Made by a program: the position numbers and the translations under genes. A DNA stretch of 24,531 nucleotides. Source: CAURNT01 sp963526495. GTDB lineage: Bacteria; Fusobacteriota; Fusobacteriia; Fusobacteriales; Leptotrichiaceae. Where the stretch lies: the NCBI GenBank assembly GCA_963526495.1, contig CAURNT010000018.1, positions 1 through 24,531 of the forward strand, in the 5' to 3' direction. A model generated the notes under the pieces. That model was not told the origin of the DNA and searched no databases. It saw only the letters and a program-made list of their open reading frames with translations. Shown here piece after piece: positions 1 to 6,816 of this stretch; the first letter of the stretch is position 1, and each line of letters begins with the position of its first letter.

Positions 1-27
1 ACAAATTAAAAAGATATATTTAATAAG

Positions 28-52
28 CTGCAATTTTTATTGCAGTTTTTTT
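28..52 (+). terminator. Rho-independent terminator of an upstream gene
   Basis: A 6-bp perfect stem (CTGCAA at 28-33, TTGCAG at 40-45) with a 6-nt loop is followed by seven T. It most likely ends the transcript of the gene to the left of the window and separates it from the infA promoter. Confidence 0.75.
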
Positions 53-63
53 GTTGTATACTC

Positions 64-92
64 TTGCAATTAGTATAAATTTATGGTATACT
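64..92 (+). promoter_or_regulatory. Probable sigma-70-type promoter of the infA/alpha-operon unit
   Basis: TTGCAA (64-69, 4/6 to the -35 consensus) and TATACT (87-92, 5/6 to the -10) are separated by 17 bp. The start point would fall near 98-100, giving a leader of about 80 nt before infA. It lies directly after the upstream terminator, as expected for an independent transcription unit. Confidence 0.6.
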
Positions 93-117
93 TTTTCAGT
101 ATAAGCGATTGCAAGGA

Positions 118-140
118 ATGAGTTTTGTATTACTCATGTC
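118..140 (+). promoter_or_regulatory. Hairpin in the infA 5' leader
   Basis: ATGAGT (118-123) pairs with ACTCAT (132-137) around an 8-nt loop, and a T-run (141-145) follows after GTC. The stem is short and AT-rich, so it could be a weak attenuator or just a leader fold; no protein partner can be named from sequence. Confidence 0.25.
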
Positions 141-179
141 TTTTTATTGTTTAAATTTAGGTAAGAGTCGAGGTGAATT

Positions 180-398
180 ATGGCAAAACAAGATGTTCTA
201 GAATTAGAAGGTGAGATATTAGAAGCACTGCCTAATGCAATGTTTCAAGTTCGTTTAGAAAACGGTCACGTATTATTGGGACATATTTCAGGTAAAATGA
301 GAATGAATTATATTAAAATTTTACCAGGAGATAAGGTTACTGTTGAAGTATCACCGTATGATCTTTCTAGAGGTAGAATCGTTTATAGAAAAAAATAA
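180..398 (+). CDS. infA: Translation initiation factor IF-1
   Basis: The 72-residue product is a single S1-like OB fold with the normal family length. IF-1 binds the 30S A site and works with IF-2 and IF-3 during start-codon selection. Recognisable segments are the N-terminal LEGEI/LPNAMFQV stretch, the GHISGKMR core and the C-terminal VEVSPYDLSRGRIVYRKK tail. The ATG follows a GAGGTG Shine-Dalgarno with suitable spacing. The gene is first in the ribosomal unit, driven by the promoter at 64-92 and followed 18 nt later by rpmJ, the usual infA-rpmJ-rpsM order of bacteria. Nothing is unusual in the protein. Confidence 0.97.
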   Translation: MAKQDVLELEGEILEALPNAMFQVRLENGHVLLGHISGKMRMNYIKILPGDKVTVEVSPYDLSRGRIVYRKK

Positions 399-416
399 TT
401 AGGAGGGTTTTTATTA

Positions 417-530
417 ATGAAAGTAAAGGCATCTGTTAAACGTATCTGTGATAAATGCAAAATTATCAAAAGACACGGAAAAGTAAGAGTAATATGCGAA
501 AACCCTAAACATAAACAAGTACAAGGTTAA
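417..530 (+). CDS. rpmJ: 50S ribosomal protein L36 (bL36)
   Basis: This is a 37-residue protein starting MKVKASVKRICDKC and ending KHKQVQG, exactly the usual bL36 length. It keeps the zinc-binding set of the C+ form: Cys11, Cys14, Cys27 and His32. bL36 sits in the 23S rRNA peptidyl-transferase region of the large subunit. The ATG is preceded by AGGAGGG at 401-407. The gene lies between infA and rpsM as expected, but a 132-nt non-coding stretch with several possible hairpins separates it from rpsM, so the downstream genes may be regulated separately. Confidence 0.96.
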   Translation: MKVKASVKRICDKCKIIKRHGKVRVICENPKHKQVQG

Positions 531-537
531 TATCTAA

Positions 538-626
538 AATTTTTATATATACTTTATGTAAAAATTGTAAAGATATGTTGAGTTGTAGGACTCTAACTTT
601 ACTAAAATGTTTAGAAAAGGCATATT
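538..626 (+). promoter_or_regulatory. Candidate structured leader before rpsM
   Basis: The 132-nt gap between rpmJ and rpsM can fold into several helices by eye. Helix 1 pairs 538-549 with 555-566 (12 bp, AT-rich, one G-U). A closing helix pairs 572-577 with 621-626 (core ATATG/CATAT). Inside it are a helix 578-583/590-596 (TTGAGT with ACTC-bulge-AA) and a perfect CTAAA (602-606)/TTTAG (610-614) hairpin. The rpsM Shine-Dalgarno follows at 649-655. The position matches where ribosomal-protein autoregulatory leaders of the alpha operon occur in other bacteria (for example the S4-binding site before E. coli rpsM). No sequence match to a named family is claimed, and AT-rich sequence folds easily by chance. 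Confidence 0.35.
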
Positions 627-662
627 GAAGAAGGTAAAAAATTTATTTAAGGAGGAAAGGAT

Positions 663-1028
663 TTGGCTAGAATCGCAGGAGTTGACATCCCAAGAAACAA
701 AAGAGTAGAAATCTCATTAACTTATATCTTTGGTATAGGTAGAACTACTTCAAATGAAATTTTAGCAAAAGCTGGAATTAACAAAGACACTAAGGTTAAA
801 GACTTAACTGAAGAAGAAGTAGGTAAAATTAGAACTATCGTTGAAGAGTACAAGATAGAAGGAGAATTAAGAAAAGAAATTAGACTTAATATTAAGAGAT
901 TAACTGATATTAAATGCTATAGAGGATTAAGACACAGAATGGGATTACCAGTAAGAGGTCAAAAGACTAAAACTAACGCAAGAACTAGAAAAGGTCCAGC
1001 AAAAATGGCTGTGGCTAAGAAAAAGTAA
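663..1028 (+). CDS. rpsM: 30S ribosomal protein S13 (uS13)
   Basis: The 121-residue product starts MARIAGVDIPRNKRVEISLT and ends with the basic tail RTRKGPAKMAVAKKK, a full-length uS13. It contains the helix-two-turn-helix region (YIFGIGRTTSNEIL) and the conserved RGLRHRMGLPVRGQKTKTNART block. S13 sits in the head of the small subunit and forms bridges to the 50S and contacts to P-site tRNA. The start is TTG at 663, chosen because the product begins exactly at the family N-terminus and AAGGAGG lies at 649-655; no ATG fits. The gene opens the rpsM-rpsK-rpsD-rpoA-rplQ run and may be controlled by the folded leader before it. Confidence 0.97.
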   Translation: MARIAGVDIPRNKRVEISLTYIFGIGRTTSNEILAKAGINKDTKVKDLTEEEVGKIRTIVEEYKIEGELRKEIRLNIKRLTDIKCYRGLRHRMGLPVRGQKTKTNARTRKGPAKMAVAKKK

Positions 1029-1053
1029 AAATTTTAGATAGGAGGACCATATA

Positions 1054-1440
1054 GTGGCTAAAAAAACAACAGTTTCAAAGAAAAAGAAATTAAAAAATAT
1101 ACCTAATGGTATAGCTTATATACATTCTACTTTTAACAACACAGTTGTTACTATCACTGATAGTGAAGGTAAAGTAGTTATATGGAAATCAGGTGGAACA
1201 TCTGGTTTCAAAGGAACTAAAAAAGGAACTCCATTTGCTGCACAAATAGCTGCTGAACAAGCTGCACAAGTTGCAATTGAAAATGGAATGAAAAAAATAG
1301 AAATAAAAATAAAAGGGCCTGGATCTGGAAGAGAAGCTTCAATAAGATCAATCCAAGCAACAGACTTAGAGGTAACTAGAATAGTTGATATTACTCCAGT
1401 TCCTCACAATGGTGCTAGACCGCCTAAGAAGAAATTATAA
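1054..1440 (+). CDS. rpsK: 30S ribosomal protein S11 (uS11)
   Basis: The 128-residue protein has a lysine-rich N-terminus and the family blocks GIAYIHSTFNNTVVTITD, GTKKGTPFAAQIAAEQAA, IKGPGSGREASIR and the C-terminal TPVPHNGARPPKKKL. uS11 lies on the platform of the small subunit near the E site. Translation starts at GTG (1054), supported by GGAGG at 1041-1045, eight nucleotides upstream; the first ATG is far inside the conserved domain. It lies 25 nt after rpsM and 28 nt before rpsD. Confidence 0.97.
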   Translation: MAKKTTVSKKKKLKNIPNGIAYIHSTFNNTVVTITDSEGKVVIWKSGGTSGFKGTKKGTPFAAQIAAEQAAQVAIENGMKKIEIKIKGPGSGREASIRSIQATDLEVTRIVDITPVPHNGARPPKKKL

Positions 1441-1468
1441 TTAAGTTTGCAAAGGAGGAATTAAACAA

Positions 1469-2056
1469 ATGGCAAGAGATAGACAGCCTATTTTAAAGAA
1501 ATGTAGAACTCTTGGATTAGATCCAAGCATTTTAGGTGTAAATAAAAAATCAAGTAGAAATATAAGACCAAATGCGAATAAAAAATTAACTGAGTATGGA
1601 ACACAATTAAGAGAAAAACAAAAAGCAAGATTCGTATATGGTGTAATGGAAAAACAATTTTATAAATTATATGAAGAAGCAACAAGAAAAGAAGGTGTAA
1701 CAGGGGAATTACTATTACAATACCTTGAAAGAAGATTAGATAACGTAGTATACAGATTAGGATTTGGTTCAACTAGAAGACAAGCTAGACAAATAGTTAG
1801 TCATGGACATATCTTAATAAATGGTAAGAGAGTAGATATTGCATCTTACAGAGTAAAACAAGGAGATGTAATTACTCTTAAAGAAGGATCTTCAGAACTT
1901 GCAATAATTAAAGAATCAGTTGGACAAAAAACTGTTCCAGGTTGGTTATCATTAGAAGAATCAACTTTAACTGCAAAAGTTTTAGAAAACCCTACTAGAG
2001 ATGCTGTTGATTTTGAAATCGACGAAGCTATGATAATTGAGTTCTATTCAAGATAA
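1469..2056 (+). CDS. rpsD: 30S ribosomal protein S4 (uS4)
   Basis: The 195-residue product has the S4 N-terminal domain followed by an S4 RNA-binding domain (about residues 85-150, with LERRLDNVVYRLGFGSTRRQARQIVSHGHILINGKRV). It is slightly shorter than the ~205-residue E. coli protein. Only one cysteine occurs in the N-terminal region where zinc-binding S4 proteins carry four, so this is a zinc-free form. S4 binds 16S rRNA early in 30S assembly and in many bacteria represses its own operon. The ATG is preceded by AAGGAGG. Its place between rpsK and rpoA differs from Bacillus, where rpsD is elsewhere, and matches proteobacterial-type order. Confidence 0.97.
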   Translation: MARDRQPILKKCRTLGLDPSILGVNKKSSRNIRPNANKKLTEYGTQLREKQKARFVYGVMEKQFYKLYEEATRKEGVTGELLLQYLERRLDNVVYRLGFGSTRRQARQIVSHGHILINGKRVDIASYRVKQGDVITLKEGSSELAIIKESVGQKTVPGWLSLEESTLTAKVLENPTRDAVDFEIDEAMIIEFYSR

Positions 2057-2113
2057 TAAATAGAATTAAATTATTGATGGTAAAAATTCTAAATTGTAAG
2101 GGAGTGGTTTATC

Positions 2114-3082
2114 TTGTTAAATATTGAGAAGATAGCAAAAAATATAAAGTTAACAGAAGAAGTAATAGATAAGTACAGTGCTAAATATACTTTAGAACCT
2201 CTATATAGAGGTTATGGTAATACTGTTGGAAATGCTTTAAGAAGAATACTACTTTCTTCTATACCTGGTTCAGCTATTAAAGGAGTTAGAATTGATGGTG
2301 TACTAAATGAATTTTCAACTATACCGGGAGTTAAGGAAGCAGTTACTGATATAATATTAAATATTAAAGAAATTGTTATTGAACTTGACGAGCCTACAGA
2401 AAAAAGAATGAAGTTATCTGTTAAAGGACCAAAAGTTGTTACTGCCGCAGATATTAATCCAGAATTAGGAATTACAGTAGTAAATCCTGAACAAGTTATA
2501 GCAACTATAACTACTGAAAGAGAATTAGATATGGAATTCATAGTTGATTCTGGTGAAGGTTTTGTTGTTTCAGAGGAAATAAACAAAGAAGGTTGGGAAA
2601 CAGATTTCTTAGCTGTTGACGCTATATATACACCAATTAGAAAAGTAAGTTATCAAGTTGAAGATACTATGGTAGGACGTGTAACAAATTATGACAAATT
2701 AACTTTAAATATAACTACTGATGGAAGCTTTGAAATACGTGAAGCACTTTCTTATGCAGTTGAATTATTAAATATCTATACTAAACCATTTTCAAATATT
2801 GGAACAGCAATGGCTAAGTATAGAGAAGATGAAGAAGAAATAGTTGATGTTGAAGTTGAGGACTCACCTACAGTATTAGAAGACACAAGAATAGAAGAAT
2901 TAGGTTTAACTGTTCGTTCATATAACTGCTTGAAAAAAGTAGATATAAATACAATAGGAGATCTAGTTGCTTTAACAAAAGAAGATCTTAAAAAAGTTAA
3001 GAATCTTGGAAATAAATCTGTTAAAGAAATAATAGAAAAGATGAAGGAATATGGTTACGATATGACTTCTTCTGAAGAATAA
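2114..3082 (+). CDS. rpoA: DNA-directed RNA polymerase subunit alpha
   Basis: The 322-residue alpha subunit is complete. The N-terminal assembly domain (about 1-230) contains the dimerisation block GYGNTVGNALRRILLSSIPG and the VDAIYTPIRKVSYQVE and TDGSFEIREALSYAVELL segments. An acidic linker (about 233-257) leads to the C-terminal domain (258-322) with RSYNCLKK, the DNA/activator-contacting motif (Arg268 by count). The start is TTG at 2114 with GGGAGTGG at 2100-2107; the protein would begin MLNIEKIA. A 7-bp inverted repeat (2061-2067 with 2085-2091) lies in the 57-nt gap after rpsD and might modulate polarity or initiation. rplQ follows after 36 nt. Confidence 0.97.
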   Translation: MLNIEKIAKNIKLTEEVIDKYSAKYTLEPLYRGYGNTVGNALRRILLSSIPGSAIKGVRIDGVLNEFSTIPGVKEAVTDIILNIKEIVIELDEPTEKRMKLSVKGPKVVTAADINPELGITVVNPEQVIATITTERELDMEFIVDSGEGFVVSEEINKEGWETDFLAVDAIYTPIRKVSYQVEDTMVGRVTNYDKLTLNITTDGSFEIREALSYAVELLNIYTKPFSNIGTAMAKYREDEEEIVDVEVEDSPTVLEDTRIEELGLTVRSYNCLKKVDINTIGDLVALTKEDLKKVKNLGNKSVKEIIEKMKEYGYDMTSSEE

Positions 3083-3118
3083 TATACCAATTAAGTTAGA
3101 TAGGAGGACTTAAAAAAA

Positions 3119-3496
3119 ATGAATCACAGAAAATCATATAGAAAACTAGGAAGAAGAAGTGATCATAGATTAGCAATGATGAAGAATATGACTATATCTT
3201 TATTCAAAGCTGAGCAAATAGAAACAACAGTTACTCGTGCTAAAGAGTTAAGAAAATTTGCTGAAAGAATGATTACTTTAGGTAAGAAATATAATCTTGC
3301 TAAAGATGATGCTGCTAAAGCACTTCATATATATAGACAAGTATTTGCTTTCTTAAGAAATGAAGAAGCAACTGCTAAAGTATGTAAAGAATTAGGACCT
3401 AAATATGCAGAAAGAAATGGTGGATACACAAGAATCATTAAAACTGACGTAAGAAGAGGAGATTCTGCAGAATTAGCTATAATAGAATTAGTTTAA
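3119..3496 (+). CDS. rplQ: 50S ribosomal protein L17 (bL17)
   Basis: The 125-residue protein starts MNHRKSYRKLGRRSDHRLAM, the diagnostic L17 N-terminus, and ends in the conserved GGYTRIIKTDVRRGDSAELAIIELV. L17 is a large-subunit protein near the exit tunnel. It has the normal length for the short bacterial form. An ATAGGAGGAC Shine-Dalgarno precedes the ATG. It is the last gene of the alpha operon and is followed nine nucleotides later by a strong terminator. Confidence 0.97.
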   Translation: MNHRKSYRKLGRRSDHRLAMMKNMTISLFKAEQIETTVTRAKELRKFAERMITLGKKYNLAKDDAAKALHIYRQVFAFLRNEEATAKVCKELGPKYAERNGGYTRIIKTDVRRGDSAELAIIELV

Positions 3497-3504
3497 TTTA
3501 TAAA

Positions 3505-3534
3505 CAAAGGAGTAAATTTTATTTTACTCCTTTT
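3505..3534. terminator. Strong, probably bidirectional terminator after rplQ
   Basis: An 11-bp perfect stem AAAGGAGTAAA (3505-3515) pairs with TTTACTCCTTT (3522-3532) around a 6-nt loop. The stem flanks are A-rich on the left and T-rich on the right, so the hairpin can terminate the rplQ transcript and also the converging minus-strand transporter. Confidence 0.8.
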
Positions 3535-3552
3535 TATATTTGAATATATAAT

Positions 3553-3580
3553 AAATGCCAAGGGTTATTCCTTAGCATTT
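3553..3580 (-). terminator. Second hairpin overlapping the 3' end of the MFS gene
   Basis: AAATGC (3553-3558) and AAGG (3560-3563) pair with CCTT (3570-3573) and GCATTT (3575-3580), with one C-A mismatch and a 6-nt loop. It spans the stop codon of the minus-strand gene. The minus-strand tail ATTTATTAT is only a weak U-tract, so the hairpin at 3505-3534 probably acts together with it. Confidence 0.4.
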
Positions 3581-4845
3581 TTATTTACATATATATTTAT
3601 GCTGCATAAAATGATTCCTATAATTGATACAAATAAAGTTATTACAAATATATTTTGATTATCATTAACTTTGAATATACCTTTAGGCAATAGTAATATT
3701 ATTTTATATATATAGTCTCCAAAAAATATACCCGCAGAGAAGAACGCTTGAAATATTCCCATACTAATATTTCTATAACTTACATCAAAATATTGTAAAG
3801 CAATTGCTATTAATGAATTATATATTAAACCATAACCTAAACCATTTAAAGAATATGCAATTAAATTTATATATGGATTATTTGTTATAAGAACTGTTAA
3901 AAAGAACAGTATTGTACAAAATATACCAAGTTGTAGAGTTCTTTCAATTCTAAATTTTTTAATAAAGTATGTTCCTACAAGGACTCCAGCTATAAGTTGA
4001 GGTGTTGCAAATACAGTATCGCTATAAGCAAGCATTAGTGGAGACATATTTATACTTTTATTATATACTATCATATTGGTACCACTAGTTGAGAATTTAA
4101 CGAAAGATTGTAATAAAGCTATAAAACAAATATATATAAATGCTTTATTAGATACTACTTCTTTTATTTTATTTAATGTTAATTCTTTTTTTTGAACTTC
4201 TATTTCTTTTAAAAATATAGTTAGTATTAGTGTGATTATAGCAAGAATAGCTGAAATTGCCCATAATAATTTAAAGTTTTTATATTCTCCATAAGTTCCC
4301 ATATATTGTATAGGAGCAGCTATAAATTCAGCTAATAATGGAGCTGATGAAAGTATAGATACTGAAACTGTTGCATTATCTTTTGTAAAAGTCTCTGAAA
4401 ATATTACGTTGAATATAGCAAGCATAGAAGCACATATACCCATTGATAGTGAAGATAAATATAAGGTTTGATAACTTGGAGATATAACGACTAATATAGA
4501 TGCTATGGCCATAATACACATTCCTATTTGTATAAATAATTTCTTTTTATTTAGAGCATCACTTAAGAAAAATAAAGGTAATCTTAAAATGAAGCTAATT
4601 AAACCATATGCAGCTGCAATTTGTGCAGCTAGTGCAACTTCTAGACCTAAACCTCCATTATATACTTCAGTTATAACAAATGGTTTTCTGTATGATCTTA
4701 TTATACTGACACTAGTCCAAAAAAGTACAAGTATAAAAAATATTATTATTTGTTTTTTACTTAATTTATATTTTTTAGTTAAAAATATTACTAAGATTAA
4801 TATAAATAAAATCATGACTATTGGTAAAAAAACTGTTTTGAACAT
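3565..4845 (-). CDS. Major facilitator superfamily transporter, substrate unknown
   Basis: The 426-residue protein is almost entirely hydrophobic, with about 12 predicted membrane segments, and fits the MFS in length and layout. The loop after the first segments (RLPLFFLSDALNKKK) resembles MFS motif A between helices 2 and 3. A hydrophilic central loop (about residues 210-230, EIEVQKKELTLNKIKEV) divides two six-helix halves. Charged or polar residues that would define a substrate are not recognisable, so none is assigned. The start is the ATG at 4845-4843 with AAAGGAG just upstream. It is a single-gene unit on the opposite strand, converging on rplQ and diverging from the gene at 4973. Confidence 0.8.
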   Translation of the reverse strand: MFKTVFLPIVMILFILILVIFLTKKYKLSKKQIIIFFILVLFWTSVSIIRSYRKPFVITEVYNGGLGLEVALAAQIAAAYGLISFILRLPLFFLSDALNKKKLFIQIGMCIMAIASILVVISPSYQTLYLSSLSMGICASMLAIFNVIFSETFTKDNATVSVSILSSAPLLAEFIAAPIQYMGTYGEYKNFKLLWAISAILAIITLILTIFLKEIEVQKKELTLNKIKEVVSNKAFIYICFIALLQSFVKFSTSGTNMIVYNKSINMSPLMLAYSDTVFATPQLIAGVLVGTYFIKKFRIERTLQLGIFCTILFFLTVLITNNPYINLIAYSLNGLGYGLIYNSLIAIALQYFDVSYRNISMGIFQAFFSAGIFFGDYIYKIILLLPKGIFKVNDNQNIFVITLFVSIIGIILCSINIYVNKNAKE

Positions 4846-4872
4846 TATTTCTCCTTTCTATTAATACACCCA

Positions 4873-4901
4873 ATTATACTAAATCAATATCAAAAAATCA
4901 A
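4873..4901 (-). promoter_or_regulatory. Probable promoter of the MFS gene
   Basis: Reading the minus strand, TTGATT (4901-4896, 4/6) and TATAAT (4878-4873, 6/6) are separated by 17 bp and lie about 28-56 nt upstream of the minus-strand ATG. Confidence 0.6.
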
Positions 4902-4917
4902 ATTAAATAGTATTTCC

Positions 4918-4946
4918 TTTAAAAAAAAATGAAATTAGTGTATAAT
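4918..4946 (+). promoter_or_regulatory. Probable promoter of the 4973-8494 gene group, with an A9 tract in the spacer
   Basis: A perfect TATAAT is at 4941-4946, with a weak -35 (TTTAAA, 4918-4923) 17 bp upstream. A run of nine A (4921-4929) covers the end of the -35 and the start of the spacer. The first gene starts 26 nt after the -10. Confidence 0.5.
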
Positions 4947-4972
4947 GTTAAAAAAGACAAAAGAGGTATAAT

Positions 4973-5326
4973 ATGAATGAAGAATTAATAAAAGAATTAT
5001 TAAAAGAAATTAGAGAAATTGAAGAAAAAATAAATGAATATAATGAAAAAATTTATGATTTAAAAAATTCACCTGAAAGTGATCATATTAATGAAAGAAT
5101 AAGAGATTTAAAAAGAGATCAAATATTAGTAAGTATAGATAAACAAGTTAAGGAATTAAGATCAGATCCTGATTATATAAAATTAAAACAAGATATTAAA
5201 GAATTAAGAAATAGTGATGATAGTAAACAAAAAATTAAATATTATAAAGAAGAAATAGCTAATTCTTATGATGCTATAAATAATATAAGAAGTAAAATAG
5301 TAGAATTTATTAGATTAAGTATGTAG
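4973..5326 (+). CDS. Small coiled-coil protein, function unknown
   Basis: I do not recognise this 117-residue protein. It is highly charged (Glu, Lys, Arg) and nearly all helix-forming, with heptad-like spacing of Leu/Ile through about residues 1-55 and again 60-110, so it probably forms two helices or a long coiled coil. It has no signal peptide, no membrane segment and no cysteine, suggesting a cytosolic or peripheral protein. The ATG follows AGAGGT and the promoter at 4918-4946. Its stop overlaps the Shine-Dalgarno of the tiny membrane protein that follows, suggesting the pair is translated together. The resemblance to generic coiled coils carries no functional meaning. Confidence 0.6.
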   Translation: MNEELIKELLKEIREIEEKINEYNEKIYDLKNSPESDHINERIRDLKRDQILVSIDKQVKELRSDPDYIKLKQDIKELRNSDDSKQKIKYYKEEIANSYDAINNIRSKIVEFIRLSM

Positions 5327-5337
5327 AGGTGATTTTA

Positions 5338-5538
5338 GTGATTTTAACGTTACTTTTAATTATAATTGGAATAGTATTTTTAGCAACATTTTCAATAATT
5401 GGGGTAATATTTTTTGGCATATTTTTATTAGTAGCAGGATTTTTAGGATTGTTGGGTGGAATTCTTTTAGGACCTATTGGTATTGGTATATTAGTATTTT
5501 TTATTATATGTATCATAATAGGTGCTTTATCTAATTAA
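5338..5538 (+). CDS. Very small integral membrane protein, function unknown
   Basis: The 66-residue product is almost wholly hydrophobic with two probable membrane spans (about residues 2-33 and 43-63). A glycine-rich turn of the type GLLGGILLGPIGIG lies between or within them, and only a three-residue polar tail remains. The frame is open from GTG at 5329, but I prefer the GTG at 5338 because TAGAGGTGA (5324-5332) is correctly spaced for it and would be too close for 5329. The gene overlaps nothing but uses a Shine-Dalgarno lying on the stop of the coiled-coil gene, and it is 13 nt from the outer-membrane protein gene. No family was recognised. Confidence 0.6.
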   Translation: MILTLLLIIIGIVFLATFSIIGVIFFGIFLLVAGFLGLLGGILLGPIGIGILVFFIICIIIGALSN

Positions 5539-5551
5539 TTAAGGTGATTAT

Positions 5552-6808
5552 ATGAAAAAAATTTTAATAATAAATATATTGTTATCTTTTCTTTCTTTTG
5601 GAAGAAGTATAATAGGTAATACTATTTTTCTTGAAGATGAAGATATACATGTTTTAGAAACGAATGATAATGCAGGAGAATATTTAGAAAATAAGTATCC
5701 AGGTAAATATGCAATTGAAATTAAAGATGATAATGTATATATATATCCTAAAATACAATCTATAGAAATTAATTCTAAAGTTACAAGTAAGGATGAAATA
5801 CAAAACTATTTACCTAGTCTATATATAGGAAAGATTATTAAAGATGAAACAAATCTAATAGATAATATAGATAGTGATATAGCTTCTTCTAATAAAAATA
5901 TGTATCTATATACTAGAATGAGCATAGATGAAGAAGGTAAATATAGTGCTATAATAGATGAATATGTAGAAAAAGATTTGAATATAGATTTAGATTTAAA
6001 TTTAAGTAATGTAAATTCTAAATTTGATTTAAAACTTCAAAAAACTAATTTTAATAAAGGGAATATATTTAATTTTGAAGCTGGAGTTTCAACTACAGAA
6101 TTTAAACCTAAAGTTGCAGCTGAATATATATTAAATGATTCAAAATTTAAAAATGTATATTCTTTGAAAATGGGATATAATGAAAAAATGTATTTAAATG
6201 CAGATTTTAAAAGATATATATATAGCTCTGAAAATAAAGGTAAATTAGAATTTTTAATATTAAATTCAAAAATAGGTTTTAATTATTTAGATAATAGTTA
6301 TGTATATTCAGAGTTTGATTTAAATTATAAATATAAAAATAATTCGTATGTTAAATTAGATTTTAAAGGTGGATTAGGGGTTAAAACAAAACTTTCTGCA
6401 TTTTCATTAGAACCTTATATTAAATCCTCAGTTTTATTTGAATATTATGGTGGTATAACTAAAATATATTTAAAAGGATTACTAAACTTTAATTTAATGA
6501 AAGCTGATAATAAAAATTTATTTATTTTAGAAGATGATATAGATAATATAATTAAAGGGGATATTATTACAGGTTGGGATGCTAAGATAGAATTACCTAA
6601 GATTTATTTTAGTAATATGTATGTATTTAATGATTTCTATATCTCTAAAAAATATGGGATAAATGATAATAAATATGTATCAAATATAGGTCTTGGATTT
6701 GAAACTGATTTTTTTGATGATATGCATATAAAAACAGAATTTGGTAAAAATTATAAAAATAATAAATCTTCTTTTTTGTTTAATTTAGGCTTAAAGATGA
6801 GTTATTAG
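5552..6808 (+). CDS. Exported beta-barrel protein with POTRA-like N-terminal segment (possible outer-membrane protein)
   Basis: The 418-residue protein begins with a signal peptide (MKKILIINILLSFLSFGRS) and has no cysteine. Residues ~150-418 are alternating short hydrophobic and polar strands rich in Asn, Tyr, Asp and Lys, and the protein ends in LGLKMSY, an aromatic terminus typical of outer-membrane barrels. Residues ~69-140 have the beta-alpha-alpha-beta-beta look of a POTRA domain (SIEINSKVTSKDEI, IGKII, then two strands). Near 336 a GDIITGWDAKIELP stretch recalls the late barrel of two-partner-secretion (TpsB) proteins, but the RGF/RGY signature loop is not seen and the protein is much shorter than a TpsB. 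The fold and location are inference; the substrate is unknown. AAGGTG precedes the ATG, and the next gene starts eight nucleotides after the stop. Confidence 0.65.
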   Translation: MKKILIINILLSFLSFGRSIIGNTIFLEDEDIHVLETNDNAGEYLENKYPGKYAIEIKDDNVYIYPKIQSIEINSKVTSKDEIQNYLPSLYIGKIIKDETNLIDNIDSDIASSNKNMYLYTRMSIDEEGKYSAIIDEYVEKDLNIDLDLNLSNVNSKFDLKLQKTNFNKGNIFNFEAGVSTTEFKPKVAAEYILNDSKFKNVYSLKMGYNEKMYLNADFKRYIYSSENKGKLEFLILNSKIGFNYLDNSYVYSEFDLNYKYKNNSYVKLDFKGGLGVKTKLSAFSLEPYIKSSVLFEYYGGITKIYLKGLLNFNLMKADNKNLFILEDDIDNIIKGDIITGWDAKIELPKIYFSNMYVFNDFYISKKYGINDNKYVSNIGLGFETDFFDDMHIKTEFGKNYKNNKSSFLFNLGLKMSY

Positions 6809-6816
6809 GAGGAAAG

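Noticed and set aside
548..553. TATACT in the rpmJ-rpsM gap as a promoter -10
   Set aside because: No -35-like hexamer 16-18 bp upstream; it also lies in the proposed helix 1. It remains possible but unsupported.
2212..2586. Open frame of 124 codons on the minus strand inside rpoA
   Set aside because: It is fully inside a certain gene, lacks a ribosome-binding site and matches no family; a frame opposite AT-rich coding sequence.
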